From JAGAJR01 sp048463395 (lineage in GTDB: Bacteria; Pseudomonadota; Alphaproteobacteria; RF32; CAG-239): a stretch of 64,000 nucleotides of DNA. The notes under the pieces were generated by a model, which was given only the letters and a program-made list of their open reading frames with translations, made no database searches and was not told the DNA's origin. The position numbers were made by a program, and so were the translations under genes. Within the stretch, counting starts at the first letter, position 1. Each line of letters begins with the position of its first letter. The stretch spans positions 124,001 through 188,000 of the forward strand of contig DBFWPL010000021.1 of assembly GCA_048463395.1 (NCBI GenBank). The letters are read 5' to 3'. This document shows positions 56,001 through 63,574 of this stretch, piece after piece.

Positions 56001-57733
56001 GCATTACTAATGGCAGAGCCATGTATGTTAGCGGCTCAGGAACAATTACCAATAACGGTACGATTAACGTTTCCGGCGGAGGTCGCTATGGCATGTCTGT
56101 TTCCGGCGGTTCGGCAGTAAACAACGGTACCATTACCGTAAACAATACAACTTCTTCCGGTTCCACAAGCTATGGCATGCATGCCCTCAACGGAGGTACG
56201 ATTACCAATAACGGTTCAATTACCATGACGGGTAACACCGCTAACCTAATCGGAATGTACGCCAGCGGTGCCGGATCTTCCATTGTCAATGCCGGCGAAA
56301 TTAAAATTAACACTTCCGCCCTCAGTGATGGTACTTGCACCCCTGATGATACATCCGGATGCGGAAACTTCATTGTTGTTGAAAACGGAGCAACATTTGT
56401 CAACAATGCCGCTGTTACATCGGCTGCGGCTCTTAATCTTAATTCATTCAGTGCCGACGGTTCCTCTCTGGCTGTACTCGGACGAGGCGGAAGCTTTGCC
56501 GCTCCTAAAATTTCCGGCGATGTGGTTGCTGCAGCAGATATTGTTACAGCAGGCAACCAACAGGATGAATATATCAATGAAAACTCCTTTATCGGTGAAG
56601 ATACAGGTATCAACGTTTCTTCCGGTTCTTATATGTTTGACGCTTCAACTCAAACCAATGAGAAAGGCAATCTTGATGTGGTTATGAACAGAAAGGCCTT
56701 TGCCTCTATCGTTGATAATCAGGAAATTGCTTCTTATCTGGAAAACAATTACGGTTTGAATCACAGCATTTATAACTCCATGATGACGGCCTCCTCTGCC
56801 GATACTTTTGCCGCCGCCACAGCTGAGAGTCTGGGACTTAACCTCGTTCCTAACTTTGCTAAACAAAACTTAGATGTTATCAAGAGTTTAGACCGCCAGA
56901 TTAACAATGCCGTCTTCAGCAATGATGACAAAAAGCCGATGCGGGCGATGGTCGGATACGACTTTTTCAGAAGGAAACAGGACGGGACAGGTATTCTTTC
57001 CGGTTATAAGGATTATGCAAATTCCGCATACGGTATTTTTGACAAAGCATACAATAATAATCTGCGTTACGGATTTGCCCTCTCCTTCACTCAGTTTGAC
57101 AGTGATTATGACAATGGTTCCGAGCGTGATGAATTTATTGCTCAGGCAATGGCTCTTTTATCTTATGACAACGGAGACTACAGCTTTGTTACCGCTCCTC
57201 GCCTTGGTATCGGTTTCGGGGACTATGAACGCAAAACATCTGACGGCACCTATAAAGCTGATACCCGCAACTACTACTATGGTGTTGCCAATGAAGCCCG
57301 TAAAGATATTGACATGGGAAGCTTTACTTTGCAACCGGTTGCCGAATTTAACGTTCTCGGACTGTATCAAGACAACATGAAAGAAAAAGGTCATCTGGAA
57401 GTTAACAGTGCCAATAACCTTTCCGTTGAAGGCGGTATCGGATTATACGCCAAGAAAGAATTTGAACTTTCTGATGATGATGTTCTTAAACTTCGCCTCG
57501 GCGGGACCTATTATCATGAGTTTAACAATCCTTATCAGGCAGCCAAAGCCCGTATTGACGGCTTGAACGGAAGCTATCATATGGAGAGTTATGATGCACA
57601 AAGAGACCGCGGCGTCTTATCGGCTCGTGCAGATTATAAACACAATGATTTCAACTTCTATGCCGAAATCAACAAGTATCTTGAAGAAGACGCCGGATAT
57701 TCGGTTAATGCCGGTGTAGGATACCGTTTCTAA
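50039..57733 (+). CDS. Giant autotransporter with ankyrin-like N-terminus
   Basis: A 2564-residue type V secretion protein. It starts with TTG (an in-frame stop lies just upstream, and no ATG start fits) and a signal peptide (about 1-32, ending NAVYA). Residues about 42-105 resemble ankyrin repeats (ASQGNVRALRGAVQRGLNIDVTD). Near residues 148-166 is a hydrophobic segment followed by GGGGG. The passenger (about 190-2290) is a tandem of beta-solenoid units of roughly 20-25 residues with the theme G-x-(A/V)-x-N-x-G-x-I-x-(V/I)-x-G-x-x-S-x-G-M. The last 270 residues form an autotransporter barrel starting near PMRAMVGYDFFRR and ending in the C-terminal Phe of GVGYRF. It is likely an adhesin or another surface-displayed factor. 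A promoter-like pair lies upstream. Confidence 0.92.
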   Translation: MKNIKLNIRFFKNAVTIITTAVFLFTSNAVYAVPPLMPLSLGQMYSLASQGNVRALRGAVQRGLNIDVTDRNGNTGLCHSIWKRNYTAYNAFQASGANPRHPCIQKIPTDRYDSFMSSWRVSDVKATSREAYNYFNEGEFIFSDRTLWLGGLLLLGGAAALAFSGGGGGNNYYYRDVFTPTDDSLGGFVGTASPNVVGYIPIKYDAQADETIINKENFALSNNVSVSIENPETGIVENKQLVDVINFSDSVLDNTKYMQVGMKASNGGFVQNGETAGSSTEITLGDATAGMVTLHNGQALNNGTLRINAQNGTVGMISSDKSVSQNNGNINMTFTGDTNTSQIMGMYADSSAIAINNGKIDGDSVAENGGTMVGMQTQIVNQEAAPNPVEPTTLVNAASGDIILKATANNGTTVSKSLVGMGSYLEQDFLDGEKLIRRAGYVDINNQGKIDISFNINGTGAYGTDSGTLMDGTGGFIGMRADANATAKNSGNISVAVNSVNAGSVTNAHAGMVSVHGGSIQNTQNSTIEVTGGTGGYGMLAIRGEGKNPEIDARKPTLTNSADASVTVDSLNGFGMATYHGGTMSNAGDIHLKSVGTGMHINAGTATNSGNIQLDNSGEGMVIKRNDGSTDGATYNASTAKITNTVDGTITIDKAADAKGMYIEDGTAQNDGTININNDQNTPTDPSYGIQALDGTVINTGSINMDVKTPNDVDSYGIHTTNAKATNETNGTITFEMRGVGMHTGSGSNTNNGKIVMNDGGKGMSSESGTIYNNLNASIELKDSGTGISSVSGQVNNLGTVTVTGENSTGINAGRSVANSGAIIMSGGGIVGIEIGDSGSVTNNTNGTITLTATSNSLENYGIKGTSGINTRVNNLGEISLTGRGYPSSVEQGYGISITEGEAYNRGSITFDDMYGFGMNTTEGLLRNYATIDLNLGGAGIKGTSGKLFNESTGIITVKGTPTGQNSYGMQVEDGTAWNDGIINVTGNGQENADTDTNNSSYGIYVNGGAGVNNSVINMFSNNSYGIYDASAGEIRNQSGAVINFSGDSSYGMTTTGGTSENNGVINVGTKDSETDTVTGGNNSIGMTTNGSGIATNSGTININGDNSIGMFADGGTVVNELVGKIIINGSNGTAFKTKGDGKAINRGTIQHTGNDYTLFDTTEGGTSENYGTVIIAGSGNKLMEAEDGANIINTGGTLQIDGDNSYAMYTNGSGTAENTGHIVVNSNSSHGMYAKDNGSLTNSAPNGIIDVVGAASSAMTAATADASLNNTGTINVKGLQSNGMNIVNGGGSTTATNSGTINLSASNTASINGAAMAAVNGTLVNDTNGKINVSGTGDGMKGVATTEFGSTLNNKGSIVVSGSGDGIKALTNSGIADTSIINTITNSGSVSSTNGGNGINAQRADITNTAGGNISLTKGGIAINATDSTGSNTVTNDGLITITGTAGAAAVGIQTDSSGYAVTNSKSGTITVSGINASGIIAGGGSVTNNGNITIDAQNGKGIVTLSSATASNNSQISVNGSNATGIDAQGSGSVANNDTITVSGTSAKGIQASGSASVTNNADEGKNGKDSSAKIIVSGNSSSGINTNSASAKGTNFGNIEVTGDAASGMTASFGTVTNDVNEVPVYDDKGNQIDTTSYTAYINVNGNNAVGLTAGNGSAVNKAIIDVNNGIGMKVTGSGTATNETEATLDVIGNNSTGMLAAGSGTAINNSTIRVQGAGSSGMASSSGKASNTAVITVTGANASGMSSSGNGNIENTGGINLSGASNQSGILVDGGNATNANGGNINISSGTGQVGIKVLGGTAANAGTITFSGSATGTAMTASGTNAVATNTSTGQITIDRGSIVAMSAANGAKVSNAGKININANVSALTATGAASVAENAAGGTIELSSRGLGINITNGAQGINNGVINLLTQSESTAMAASGSNSTITNIGTITIDGSGTGMSAGSGASAVNKGNIVSSGDYAVYVSGNGSAENASGKTISITNGRAMYVSGSGTITNNGTINVSGGGRYGMSVSGGSAVNNGTITVNNTTSSGSTSYGMHALNGGTITNNGSITMTGNTANLIGMYASGAGSSIVNAGEIKINTSALSDGTCTPDDTSGCGNFIVVENGATFVNNAAVTSAAALNLNSFSADGSSLAVLGRGGSFAAPKISGDVVAAADIVTAGNQQDEYINENSFIGEDTGINVSSGSYMFDASTQTNEKGNLDVVMNRKAFASIVDNQEIASYLENNYGLNHSIYNSMMTASSADTFAAATAESLGLNLVPNFAKQNLDVIKSLDRQINNAVFSNDDKKPMRAMVGYDFFRRKQDGTGILSGYKDYANSAYGIFDKAYNNNLRYGFALSFTQFDSDYDNGSERDEFIAQAMALLSYDNGDYSFVTAPRLGIGFGDYERKTSDGTYKADTRNYYYGVANEARKDIDMGSFTLQPVAEFNVLGLYQDNMKEKGHLEVNSANNLSVEGGIGLYAKKEFELSDDDVLKLRLGGTYYHEFNNPYQAAKARIDGLNGSYHMESYDAQRDRGVLSARADYKHNDFNFYAEINKYLEEDAGYSVNAGVGYRF

Positions 57734-57786
57734 ACAATTCCAGAAGAGAATAGCCGGATCCCGACGCAAAAACACTTCCGGCTTAT

Positions 57787-57811
57787 AAGGCTCCCTTTCC
57801 CGGGGAGCCTT
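57787..57811. terminator. Terminator between autotransporter and phosphatase genes
   Basis: Arms AAGGCTCCC / GGGAGCCTT with a short loop. T-runs are weak on both sides, but its place between two converging stops supports a terminator role. Confidence 0.6.
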
Positions 57812-57816
57812 ATGTG

Positions 57817-58365
57817 TTATATTTCTATGATAAAATACTCACAGTTTGTAAACTCATGAAAAACGCCATACAGCCGAAAAAATATCGTTGCCATAAATGT
57901 TCCGTGCGTTGCAACACCCGCTTTGTCATAAGGGCAATTTTTTCTTATGTAATCCACAACACGGTCAAAACGGTCGTAATTATCCTGAATGCTTTCTCCG
58001 CCGGGGATTTTAGCGGTTAAAAAATCGGGAGCATCCGGATTCAATTGAGATTTAAACACCGGGGCGTATTCTTTAAACATATCCGCTTCATACATACCTT
58101 CCCCTTTGCCAAACATCGTTTCATGCAAATCATCAATTATTTCTATCGGGGTATTATTATGCTTTGCTACCGCCTGAGCCGTCATTTGGGCTCTTTGCTG
58201 CGGACTGGCATAAATTATCGGCAGTTTCAGCATTGCCAGTTCTTTTCCCAGTTTTTCCGCTTGTTGTATTCCGGCATCATTCAGCGGCAAATTCCCGCTC
58301 AATCCCTGACAAATTCCCTGAACATTGGCCTCGGTCTGACCGTGTCTGAAGATGTATAATTTCAT
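57817..58365 (-). CDS. Histidine phosphatase (phosphoglycerate mutase-like)
   Basis: A 182-residue histidine phosphatase. The catalytic His is in LYIFRHGQTEAN (RHG motif) at the N-terminus and the second His is in VATHGTFMA. Substrates of this family range from sugar phosphates to alpha-ribazole phosphate and cannot be told here. The Met at 58365 is chosen because GAGG lies 6 nt upstream. It overlaps the 3' end of the MATE gene by about 90 nt in another frame, which is unusually long. Confidence 0.87.
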   Translation of the reverse strand: MKLYIFRHGQTEANVQGICQGLSGNLPLNDAGIQQAEKLGKELAMLKLPIIYASPQQRAQMTAQAVAKHNNTPIEIIDDLHETMFGKGEGMYEADMFKEYAPVFKSQLNPDAPDFLTAKIPGGESIQDNYDRFDRVVDYIRKNCPYDKAGVATHGTFMATIFFRLYGVFHEFTNCEYFIIEI

Positions 58366-59722
58366 TTTTATCCTCATCAAATCCCATTAATTTTTGAGGC
58401 TTATTTTTACTTAATAAAGTTAAAGAAATTATAATGGTTACCAATTCAGCCATCGGAATACTCATAAAAATTCCGTCCGTATTAAAAACTTTCGGCATAA
58501 GACTTAAAAAGACAATCGGAAAAATCAGGCTTCGGGATAAAGCAACAACAGCAGATTCCAGCGGACGCTGAATGGCCGTAAAATAAGCCGACAGGATAAT
58601 ACTGACCGAACTAAACAGGAAAGCCCATTTTAACAAGTCTATAAACTCAAGAGCCAAAAGTTTTGTTTCCAACGCGTCATTGCCTAAAAAGAAGTTTACA
58701 AAAGTTTCCGGCATAATAATCAATGCCATGAAAATCGAAACACCCAGTCCGATGCCGCTGAAGAGCGAAATTTTCAGAAAACCTGAAACCCGATTTAATT
58801 TTCCGGCTCCCAAATTGGTGCTTATCAACGGAACAATTGAATCGCCGATACCGTAAGCAACCATTGTTCCGAAAAAGATGGAATAGTTTATCACTGTATA
58901 AGCCGCAACACCTATCGTTCCCAAATTGGTAATCATTATCCAGTTAAAAATAAATGTCGTTATACCGATTGAAAGTTCATCCACCAGTTCTGATATTCCG
59001 TTGTAGCAAGCCGAGGCGATGTCTTTCCAGTTTCCCAAACCTTTCGTAATAAATCTCAAACCGCTTCGTTTTGAGCAAAAATGCGAGAAGATGATAAAGA
59101 ACGTTACCGCCTGAGACATTCCGGTTGCTATGGCGGCACCTTTCACGCCGAGATGAAGTTTGAATATCAATATCCAGTCTAAAAGAATATTAACACTGGT
59201 TCCGATTAAAATTGCACTGAACGCCAAAACAGGACGCTGTTCAACCCGTGCAAACACCGACAAGCAATAAGACCCTAAAAAGAATGTAATGAAAATTGAG
59301 ATATAAAACAGGTAATTTGTAGAATCGGAAAGTAGTTCTCCATTGGCTCCCAGTATTTTGACAATCTGCTCCGGAAATAAAACACCCAAGCTTGTAATTA
59401 TCAAACAAAATGTTATGTTGCAGATAATTACCTTACTAAAAATTTTAGAAGCATTAGGATAGTCTTTTTCTCCGATAAAAGTGGCACAGATAACGCTTCC
59501 GCCCGTGCAGAGCATTATTCCCAAGCCCATAATCAATGAAAAAAACGGCAAAACAAGGTTAATGGAGGCCAAAGCGGCACCTCCGGCATAGTTGCCGATA
59601 AAAAACGCATCAATAAGCTGTGCTGAAGACAAAGCCAATATTCCCAGAATATTCGGGATACAGTATCTTAAAAACAAGGGTTTGGTTTTGCCGTTGACGA
59701 TATCAAATTTTCCATTTTGCAT
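58277..59722 (-). CDS. MATE-family efflux transporter (second copy)
   Basis: A 481-residue MATE/MOP exporter, with 12 helices and N-terminal PLFLRYCIPNILGILALSSAQLIDAFFIGNYAGG. It is the subgroup seen in many gut bacteria (VmrA/MepA-like), unlike the 23.8 kb copy. The last about 30 residues after GFDEDKNEI lie over the start of the phosphatase gene and do not look like MATE sequence, so the natural stop may have been lost by a small indel near 58370-58390. An AGGTGG site precedes the ATG. Confidence 0.87.
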   Translation of the reverse strand: MQNGKFDIVNGKTKPLFLRYCIPNILGILALSSAQLIDAFFIGNYAGGAALASINLVLPFFSLIMGLGIMLCTGGSVICATFIGEKDYPNASKIFSKVIICNITFCLIITSLGVLFPEQIVKILGANGELLSDSTNYLFYISIFITFFLGSYCLSVFARVEQRPVLAFSAILIGTSVNILLDWILIFKLHLGVKGAAIATGMSQAVTFFIIFSHFCSKRSGLRFITKGLGNWKDIASACYNGISELVDELSIGITTFIFNWIMITNLGTIGVAAYTVINYSIFFGTMVAYGIGDSIVPLISTNLGAGKLNRVSGFLKISLFSGIGLGVSIFMALIIMPETFVNFFLGNDALETKLLALEFIDLLKWAFLFSSVSIILSAYFTAIQRPLESAVVALSRSLIFPIVFLSLMPKVFNTDGIFMSIPMAELVTIIISLTLLSKNKPQKLMGFDEDKNEIIHLQTRSDRGQCSGNLSGIEREFAAE

Positions 59723-59778
59723 GATCCACCTGAAGTGTTGATTAATAATGTTGTTTTATAAATTATTTCGTCCCACCT

Positions 59779-59862
59779 TTAAGCTAAAGATGGGCTTTCA
59801 ACACTATCGCGAAACACCGCCCTGGATAATTTCAAAAAATATGCAAAATTGTTTTCTGTCAT
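59779..59862 (-). CDS. Small open frame upstream of the MATE gene, 27 residues
   Basis: A short frame, starting MTENNFAYFLKLSRAVFRDS, ends 56 nt before the MATE start. A GGTG sequence lies upstream of the ATG. The sequence recalls the first helix of MarR-type regulators, which often sit next to exporters, so it could be a decayed remnant or a leader peptide. Support is weak: there is no homology beyond this impression. The surrounding 59723-60067 gap otherwise holds the adhE control region. Confidence 0.25.
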   Translation of the reverse strand: MTENNFAYFLKLSRAVFRDSVESPSLA

Positions 59863-59957
59863 TTTATTCACCATCGAATATAATCTAAATATAACATTTT
59901 TGTCTTTGACAGTCAACCCCGCCTATCAGTCATACATTTTTGTAACATTTTTTGATG

Positions 59958-59978
59958 TATAAAACCGTATGTTTTATA
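59958..59978. promoter_or_regulatory. Inverted repeat in the adhE control region
   Basis: TATAAAAC-CGTAT-GTTTTATA is a perfect 8-5-8 inverted repeat, about 90 nt upstream of adhE. It has the size of a dimeric repressor site. No known consensus matched; it is not a clear Fnr or Rex box. A candidate -10 (TATAAT, 60016-60021) lies downstream. Confidence 0.45.
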
Positions 59979-60015
59979 ACCTATTTCCTATTTAGAAACT
60001 AATAATTAATCAATG

Positions 60016-60021
60016 TATAAT
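60016..60021 (+). promoter_or_regulatory. Likely -10 element for adhE
   Basis: TATAAT lies 46 nt before the adhE ATG. The -35 region (about 59993) is poor, which fits an activator-dependent or repressible promoter next to the inverted repeat. Confidence 0.4.
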
Positions 60022-60067
60022 ATAAATGTTGCGAATTTGAAAAAACTGCTTAAGGAGAAAATTGTAA

Positions 60068-62695
60068 ATGGTTGGAAAATCAAAAGAAATTGACACTTTA
60101 GAGCAAGAAGAAAAATTTATTGACGATTTGGTTAATAAAGTAAGCAAGGCTCAAAAAGAATATGCAGCCTTTCCTCAGGAAAAAGTTGACGAGATTTTCA
60201 AACGCGTTGCGTTGAAATTAAGCTCTCTGCGTATTCCTCTGGCAAAAATGGCTGCGGAAGAAACCGGCATGGGCATTATGGAAGACAAGGTTATCAAAAA
60301 CCATTTTGCCGCCGAATATATTTATAACAAATATAAGAAAACAAAAACCTGCGGCGTTTTGGAAGAAGATCCGCTTAACGGAATTATGACGGTGGGCGAT
60401 CCTATCGGTGTTGTGGCCGGTATTATCCCAACCACTAACCCTACATCAACCACTATTTTTAAAGCTTTGCTGGCATTAAAAACCAGAAACGGCATTATCT
60501 TCTCTCCTCACCCGAGAGCAAAAAAATGTACGGTTGAGACAGCCAGACTGATGCTTGAAGAAGCCGTCAAGGCCGGTGCTCCGAAAGATATTATCGGTTG
60601 GATTGAGCACCCGACAATCACATTGTCTCAATATCTGATGAAACATCCGAAAGTTGACACTATTCTGGCAACCGGCGGTCCGGGCATGGTTAAAGCCGCT
60701 TATACTTCCGGCAAACCGGCTCTCGGCGTTGGTCCGGGAAACGTTCCCGCCGTTATTGACGAAACCGCTGAAATCAAGCCGGCTGTTTCTTCCGTTCTTA
60801 TCAGTAAGACATTCGACAACGGCATGATTTGTGCTTCCGAACAATCTATCGTTGTCGTTAAAAGTGTGTATGAAGACGTCAAGAATGAATTTATTACCCG
60901 CGGGGCTTATTTCCTGACAGATAAAGAAAAGAAAGCCTTGAGCAAAATTCTGTTAATGGAAGACGGACACGTTAACCCGGCAATTGTCGGTCAAAGAGCA
61001 ACAACCATTGCCGAAATGGCCGGTATTAAAGTTCCGGAATACACGAAAGTTCTGATTGCCGAAGTTTCCGAAATCGGCACAAAAGAACCTTTCTCCGCCG
61101 AAAAGCTTTCTCCGGTTTTGGCGATGTACAAAGCCAATGACTTTGAAGATGCCGCAGCCAAGGCTCATTCTCTCGTTTTGTTCGGCGGTGCCGGACACAC
61201 GGCGGTTTTATACACCAATCCGAACAACAAAGACCGGATTACGCATTACGGAGAACTTATTCCTACAGCCCGCATTATCATCAACAGCCCGTCTTCTCAA
61301 GGTGCTTTGGGTGATTTGTACAACTTTATTTTGGAACCGTCTTTGACTTTGGGCTGCGGCTCATGGGGCGGAAACTCTGTCAGCGGAAACTTGGGAGTAA
61401 AACATCTGATGAATATTAAAACTATTGCAATGAGACAAGAAAATATGCTGTGGTTCAAAGTTCCTCCTAAAGTTTACTTTAAAGCCGGATGTCTGCCGCA
61501 CGCATTACGCGAACTTAAAGGACGCAAAAAAGCCTTTATCATTACCGATAAACCATTGTTTGACCTTGGTTATACTCGTCCGATTACCGATGTTTTGGAA
61601 GAAGTCGGAATCAGTTTCCAAATCTTTTCCGATGTTCATCCGGATCCGGATTTGTCGACAATTAACATGGCTTTGGATTTGGTAAAAGGCTTCCAACCGG
61701 ACATCGTTATTGCTTTGGGCGGCGGTTCCCCTATTGACGCAGCCAAAATCGTCTGGTTGATGTATGAACATCCGGAACTGCAATTTGATGATTTGGCTAT
61801 GCGTTTTATGGATATTCGCAAACGTATTTTCGAATTTCCGGAAATGGGCAGCAAAGCTTATATGGTGGCTATTCCGACAACATCAGGTACCGGTTCGGAA
61901 GTTACGCCTTTTGCCGTTATTACCGATGACGCAACCGGTATTAAATATCCGATTGCCGATTATGCCTTAACGCCTAATATGGCTATTGTTGACGCCAATC
62001 TGGTTCTCTCCATGCCTAAAGGTTTGTGTGCCGCCGGTGGTATTGACGCTCTGGTTCACTCTTTGGAAGCTATTGGATCCACAATGGCCACGGAATATAC
62101 CAATGGTTTGGCATTTGAAGCTATCCGCCTGATTTTCAAATATCTGCCGGCATCTTACAACGAAGGTTCTCAGAACGCCGTTGCCCGTGAAAAAATCCAT
62201 CATGCCGCAACCATGGCCGGTATGGCGTTTGCCAACGCATTCCTCGGCGTTTGCCACTCCATGGCTCACAAGCTCGGAGCAATGTATCATATTCCGCACG
62301 GTATCGCTAACGCTTTGCTTTTGACACAGGTTATGAGATTTAATGCCTCTGACCATCCGTTCAAGCAGGCTGCGTTCTCTCAATATAAATATCCGAGTGC
62401 AAAATCACGCTATGCCCGTGTTGCCGAATATTTAAATCTGGGCGGAAAGACCAAAGAAGAAAAGCTGGACCGCTTAATCGACAAGATTGAAGAGCTCAAG
62501 AAAACTCTTAATATTCCGGCCTCCATTAAGGATTACGGGATTGACGAGAAAACCTTTGAAGCCGGACTGGACGAACTTTCCGAGTTGGCATTTGACGATC
62601 AGTGTACTTCTGCCAACCCTCGTTATCCACTGATTGACGAAATCAAACAATTGTATCGTTATGCTTATAAAGGCACAACAAAGTTTGATATTTAA
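60068..62695 (+). CDS. adhE: Bifunctional aldehyde-alcohol dehydrogenase AdhE
   Basis: AdhE turns acetyl-CoA to acetaldehyde and then ethanol, regenerating NAD+ in fermentation. The 875-residue protein has the acetylating aldehyde dehydrogenase domain first (about 1-440), with catalytic Cys255 in GMICASEQS and GPGNVPAVID. The iron-containing alcohol dehydrogenase domain (about 460-870) has GGGSPIDAAK, TSGTGSEVTPFAV and the metal His in CHSMAHKLGAMYHIPHG. AAGGAGA precedes the ATG. It is the only fermentation gene in the window and supports an anaerobic lifestyle. Confidence 0.96.
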   Translation: MVGKSKEIDTLEQEEKFIDDLVNKVSKAQKEYAAFPQEKVDEIFKRVALKLSSLRIPLAKMAAEETGMGIMEDKVIKNHFAAEYIYNKYKKTKTCGVLEEDPLNGIMTVGDPIGVVAGIIPTTNPTSTTIFKALLALKTRNGIIFSPHPRAKKCTVETARLMLEEAVKAGAPKDIIGWIEHPTITLSQYLMKHPKVDTILATGGPGMVKAAYTSGKPALGVGPGNVPAVIDETAEIKPAVSSVLISKTFDNGMICASEQSIVVVKSVYEDVKNEFITRGAYFLTDKEKKALSKILLMEDGHVNPAIVGQRATTIAEMAGIKVPEYTKVLIAEVSEIGTKEPFSAEKLSPVLAMYKANDFEDAAAKAHSLVLFGGAGHTAVLYTNPNNKDRITHYGELIPTARIIINSPSSQGALGDLYNFILEPSLTLGCGSWGGNSVSGNLGVKHLMNIKTIAMRQENMLWFKVPPKVYFKAGCLPHALRELKGRKKAFIITDKPLFDLGYTRPITDVLEEVGISFQIFSDVHPDPDLSTINMALDLVKGFQPDIVIALGGGSPIDAAKIVWLMYEHPELQFDDLAMRFMDIRKRIFEFPEMGSKAYMVAIPTTSGTGSEVTPFAVITDDATGIKYPIADYALTPNMAIVDANLVLSMPKGLCAAGGIDALVHSLEAIGSTMATEYTNGLAFEAIRLIFKYLPASYNEGSQNAVAREKIHHAATMAGMAFANAFLGVCHSMAHKLGAMYHIPHGIANALLLTQVMRFNASDHPFKQAAFSQYKYPSAKSRYARVAEYLNLGGKTKEEKLDRLIDKIEELKKTLNIPASIKDYGIDEKTFEAGLDELSELAFDDQCTSANPRYPLIDEIKQLYRYAYKGTTKFDI

Positions 62696-62714
62696 TCAAA
62701 GGTAATACACAAGT

Positions 62715-62756
62715 AAAAACTCTCTGTAATTTTTAAGTTGCAGAGAGTTTTTTTTG
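62715..62756 (+). terminator. Terminator after adhE
   Basis: Arms AAACTCTCTG / CAGAGAGTTT with a 14 nt loop, then TTTTT. Confidence 0.8.
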
Positions 62757-62793
62757 AGTCTAGATTCTAAAAAAACAACAAAAGGATTGGATA

Positions 62794-63273
62794 ATGAAAA
62801 ATAAAACAGCTTATCTCTTAGCCACCTATTTGGGACTGGGATATTCTCCCAAGGCTCCCGGAACGGCTGGGTCTTTGGGAACAATTCCTCTTGCTGCCGC
62901 ATTGGCTTATTTTTGGGGAGCCGAAGGAATTTTGGCAGCTGCCGTTGTTGTGTTTTTCATCGGAGTATGGGCAACAAACGAAATTATCAAAAATCAGGAA
63001 AACAAAGATCCTTCCATCGTTGTTATAGATGAAGTTGTCGGACAGTTGCTGACTTTTACTTTTGTAGCTCCTTCTATGGTTCATAATTTTGACAAATGGT
63101 ATCTTTATCTTATCGGTTTTGCTTTGTTCCGCTTTTTTGACATCGTAAAGCTCGGTCCGGTCAAATGGGCAGACACAAAACTAAAAAATGCTTGGGGCGT
63201 TATGCTTGATGACGTTTTTGCAGGAATCCTCGCCAGTATGGTTTTATACTCAGCAAGCACATTCTTCAACTAG
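62794..63273 (+). CDS. pgpA: Phosphatidylglycerophosphatase A
   Basis: An inner-membrane enzyme that removes the phosphate from phosphatidylglycerol phosphate in phospholipid synthesis. Motifs are LGYSPKAPGTAGSLGTIPLA, DPSIVVIDEVVGQLLTF, FDIVKLGPVKWADTKLKNAWGVMLDDVFAG, with the DD pair for metal binding. Length is 159 residues. AAAGGA precedes the ATG. It stands alone before a structured intergenic stretch. Confidence 0.93.
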   Translation: MKNKTAYLLATYLGLGYSPKAPGTAGSLGTIPLAAALAYFWGAEGILAAAVVVFFIGVWATNEIIKNQENKDPSIVVIDEVVGQLLTFTFVAPSMVHNFDKWYLYLIGFALFRFFDIVKLGPVKWADTKLKNAWGVMLDDVFAGILASMVLYSASTFFN

Positions 63274-63368
63274 GTACCCAGCGGGTACGGGCGTCAGTTA
63301 GTTGTGGAGAGTAAGGGGCTTGAAACGCTCGTTGGCTTCTCCCTGCCGATAGCGAGTTAGTACCATAG
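63270..63368. other. Structured intergenic segment after pgpA
   Basis: Arms CTAGGTAC (63270-63277) and GTACCATAG (63360-63368, with one bulge) bound about 98 nt. Inside are GTACCC / GGGTAC, forming a tight 5' hairpin, and GGAGA…TCTCC. It may be a folded leader/terminator region or part of a repeat element. No coding frame is seen. Confidence 0.35.
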
Positions 63369-63376
63369 AATTTTAA

Positions 63377-63404
63377 TTGCAAATTAATCTTTATGCTTTA
63401 TCAT
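63377..63404 (+). promoter_or_regulatory. Candidate promoter for a small RNA
   Basis: TTGCAA (63377-63382) and TATCAT (63399-63404) are spaced 16 nt apart. A transcript from here would begin near the hairpin at 63412. Confidence 0.35.
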
Positions 63405-63410
63405 CCTTCT

Positions 63411-63574
63411 TGCAGTTTAGAGGTAAACTGCGGAGTGTAGCAGCTCCATCCAGAAAAAGAACAACTCCTTCACGGGGAGCTGGGGATATAAGTGTATTTA
63501 TACAACGAATAACTCAGACTGTTCTGGAACAGTTGCTAACTCCCCGCCTTAGATTTCCTAGGGCGGTTTTGTTT
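63411..63574 (+). ncRNA. Candidate structured small RNA upstream of the XRE-like gene
   Basis: Several hairpins follow one another: GCAGTTTA/TAAACTGC with a GAGG loop (63412-63431), AGCTCC/GGAGCT (63442-63481), TGTAT/ATACA (63493-63504) and ACTGTTC/GAACAGT (63518-63533). A terminator with arms CCGCCTTAG / CTAGGGCGG and T-run ends the stretch (63544-63574). A promoter-like pair lies just before. I cannot name a family. It could instead be a leader of the XRE-like gene. Confidence 0.35.

Noticed and set aside
50159..57394. Many long open frames on the minus strand and other frames across the autotransporter gene
   Set aside because: They are shadows of the repetitive Gly/Asn/Ser/Thr-coding strand, with low-complexity translations and no ribosome sites.
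50039..57733. CRISPR-like or tandem DNA repeat array in the autotransporter region
   Set aside because: The repetition is at protein level with variable codons and no identical spaced repeats.
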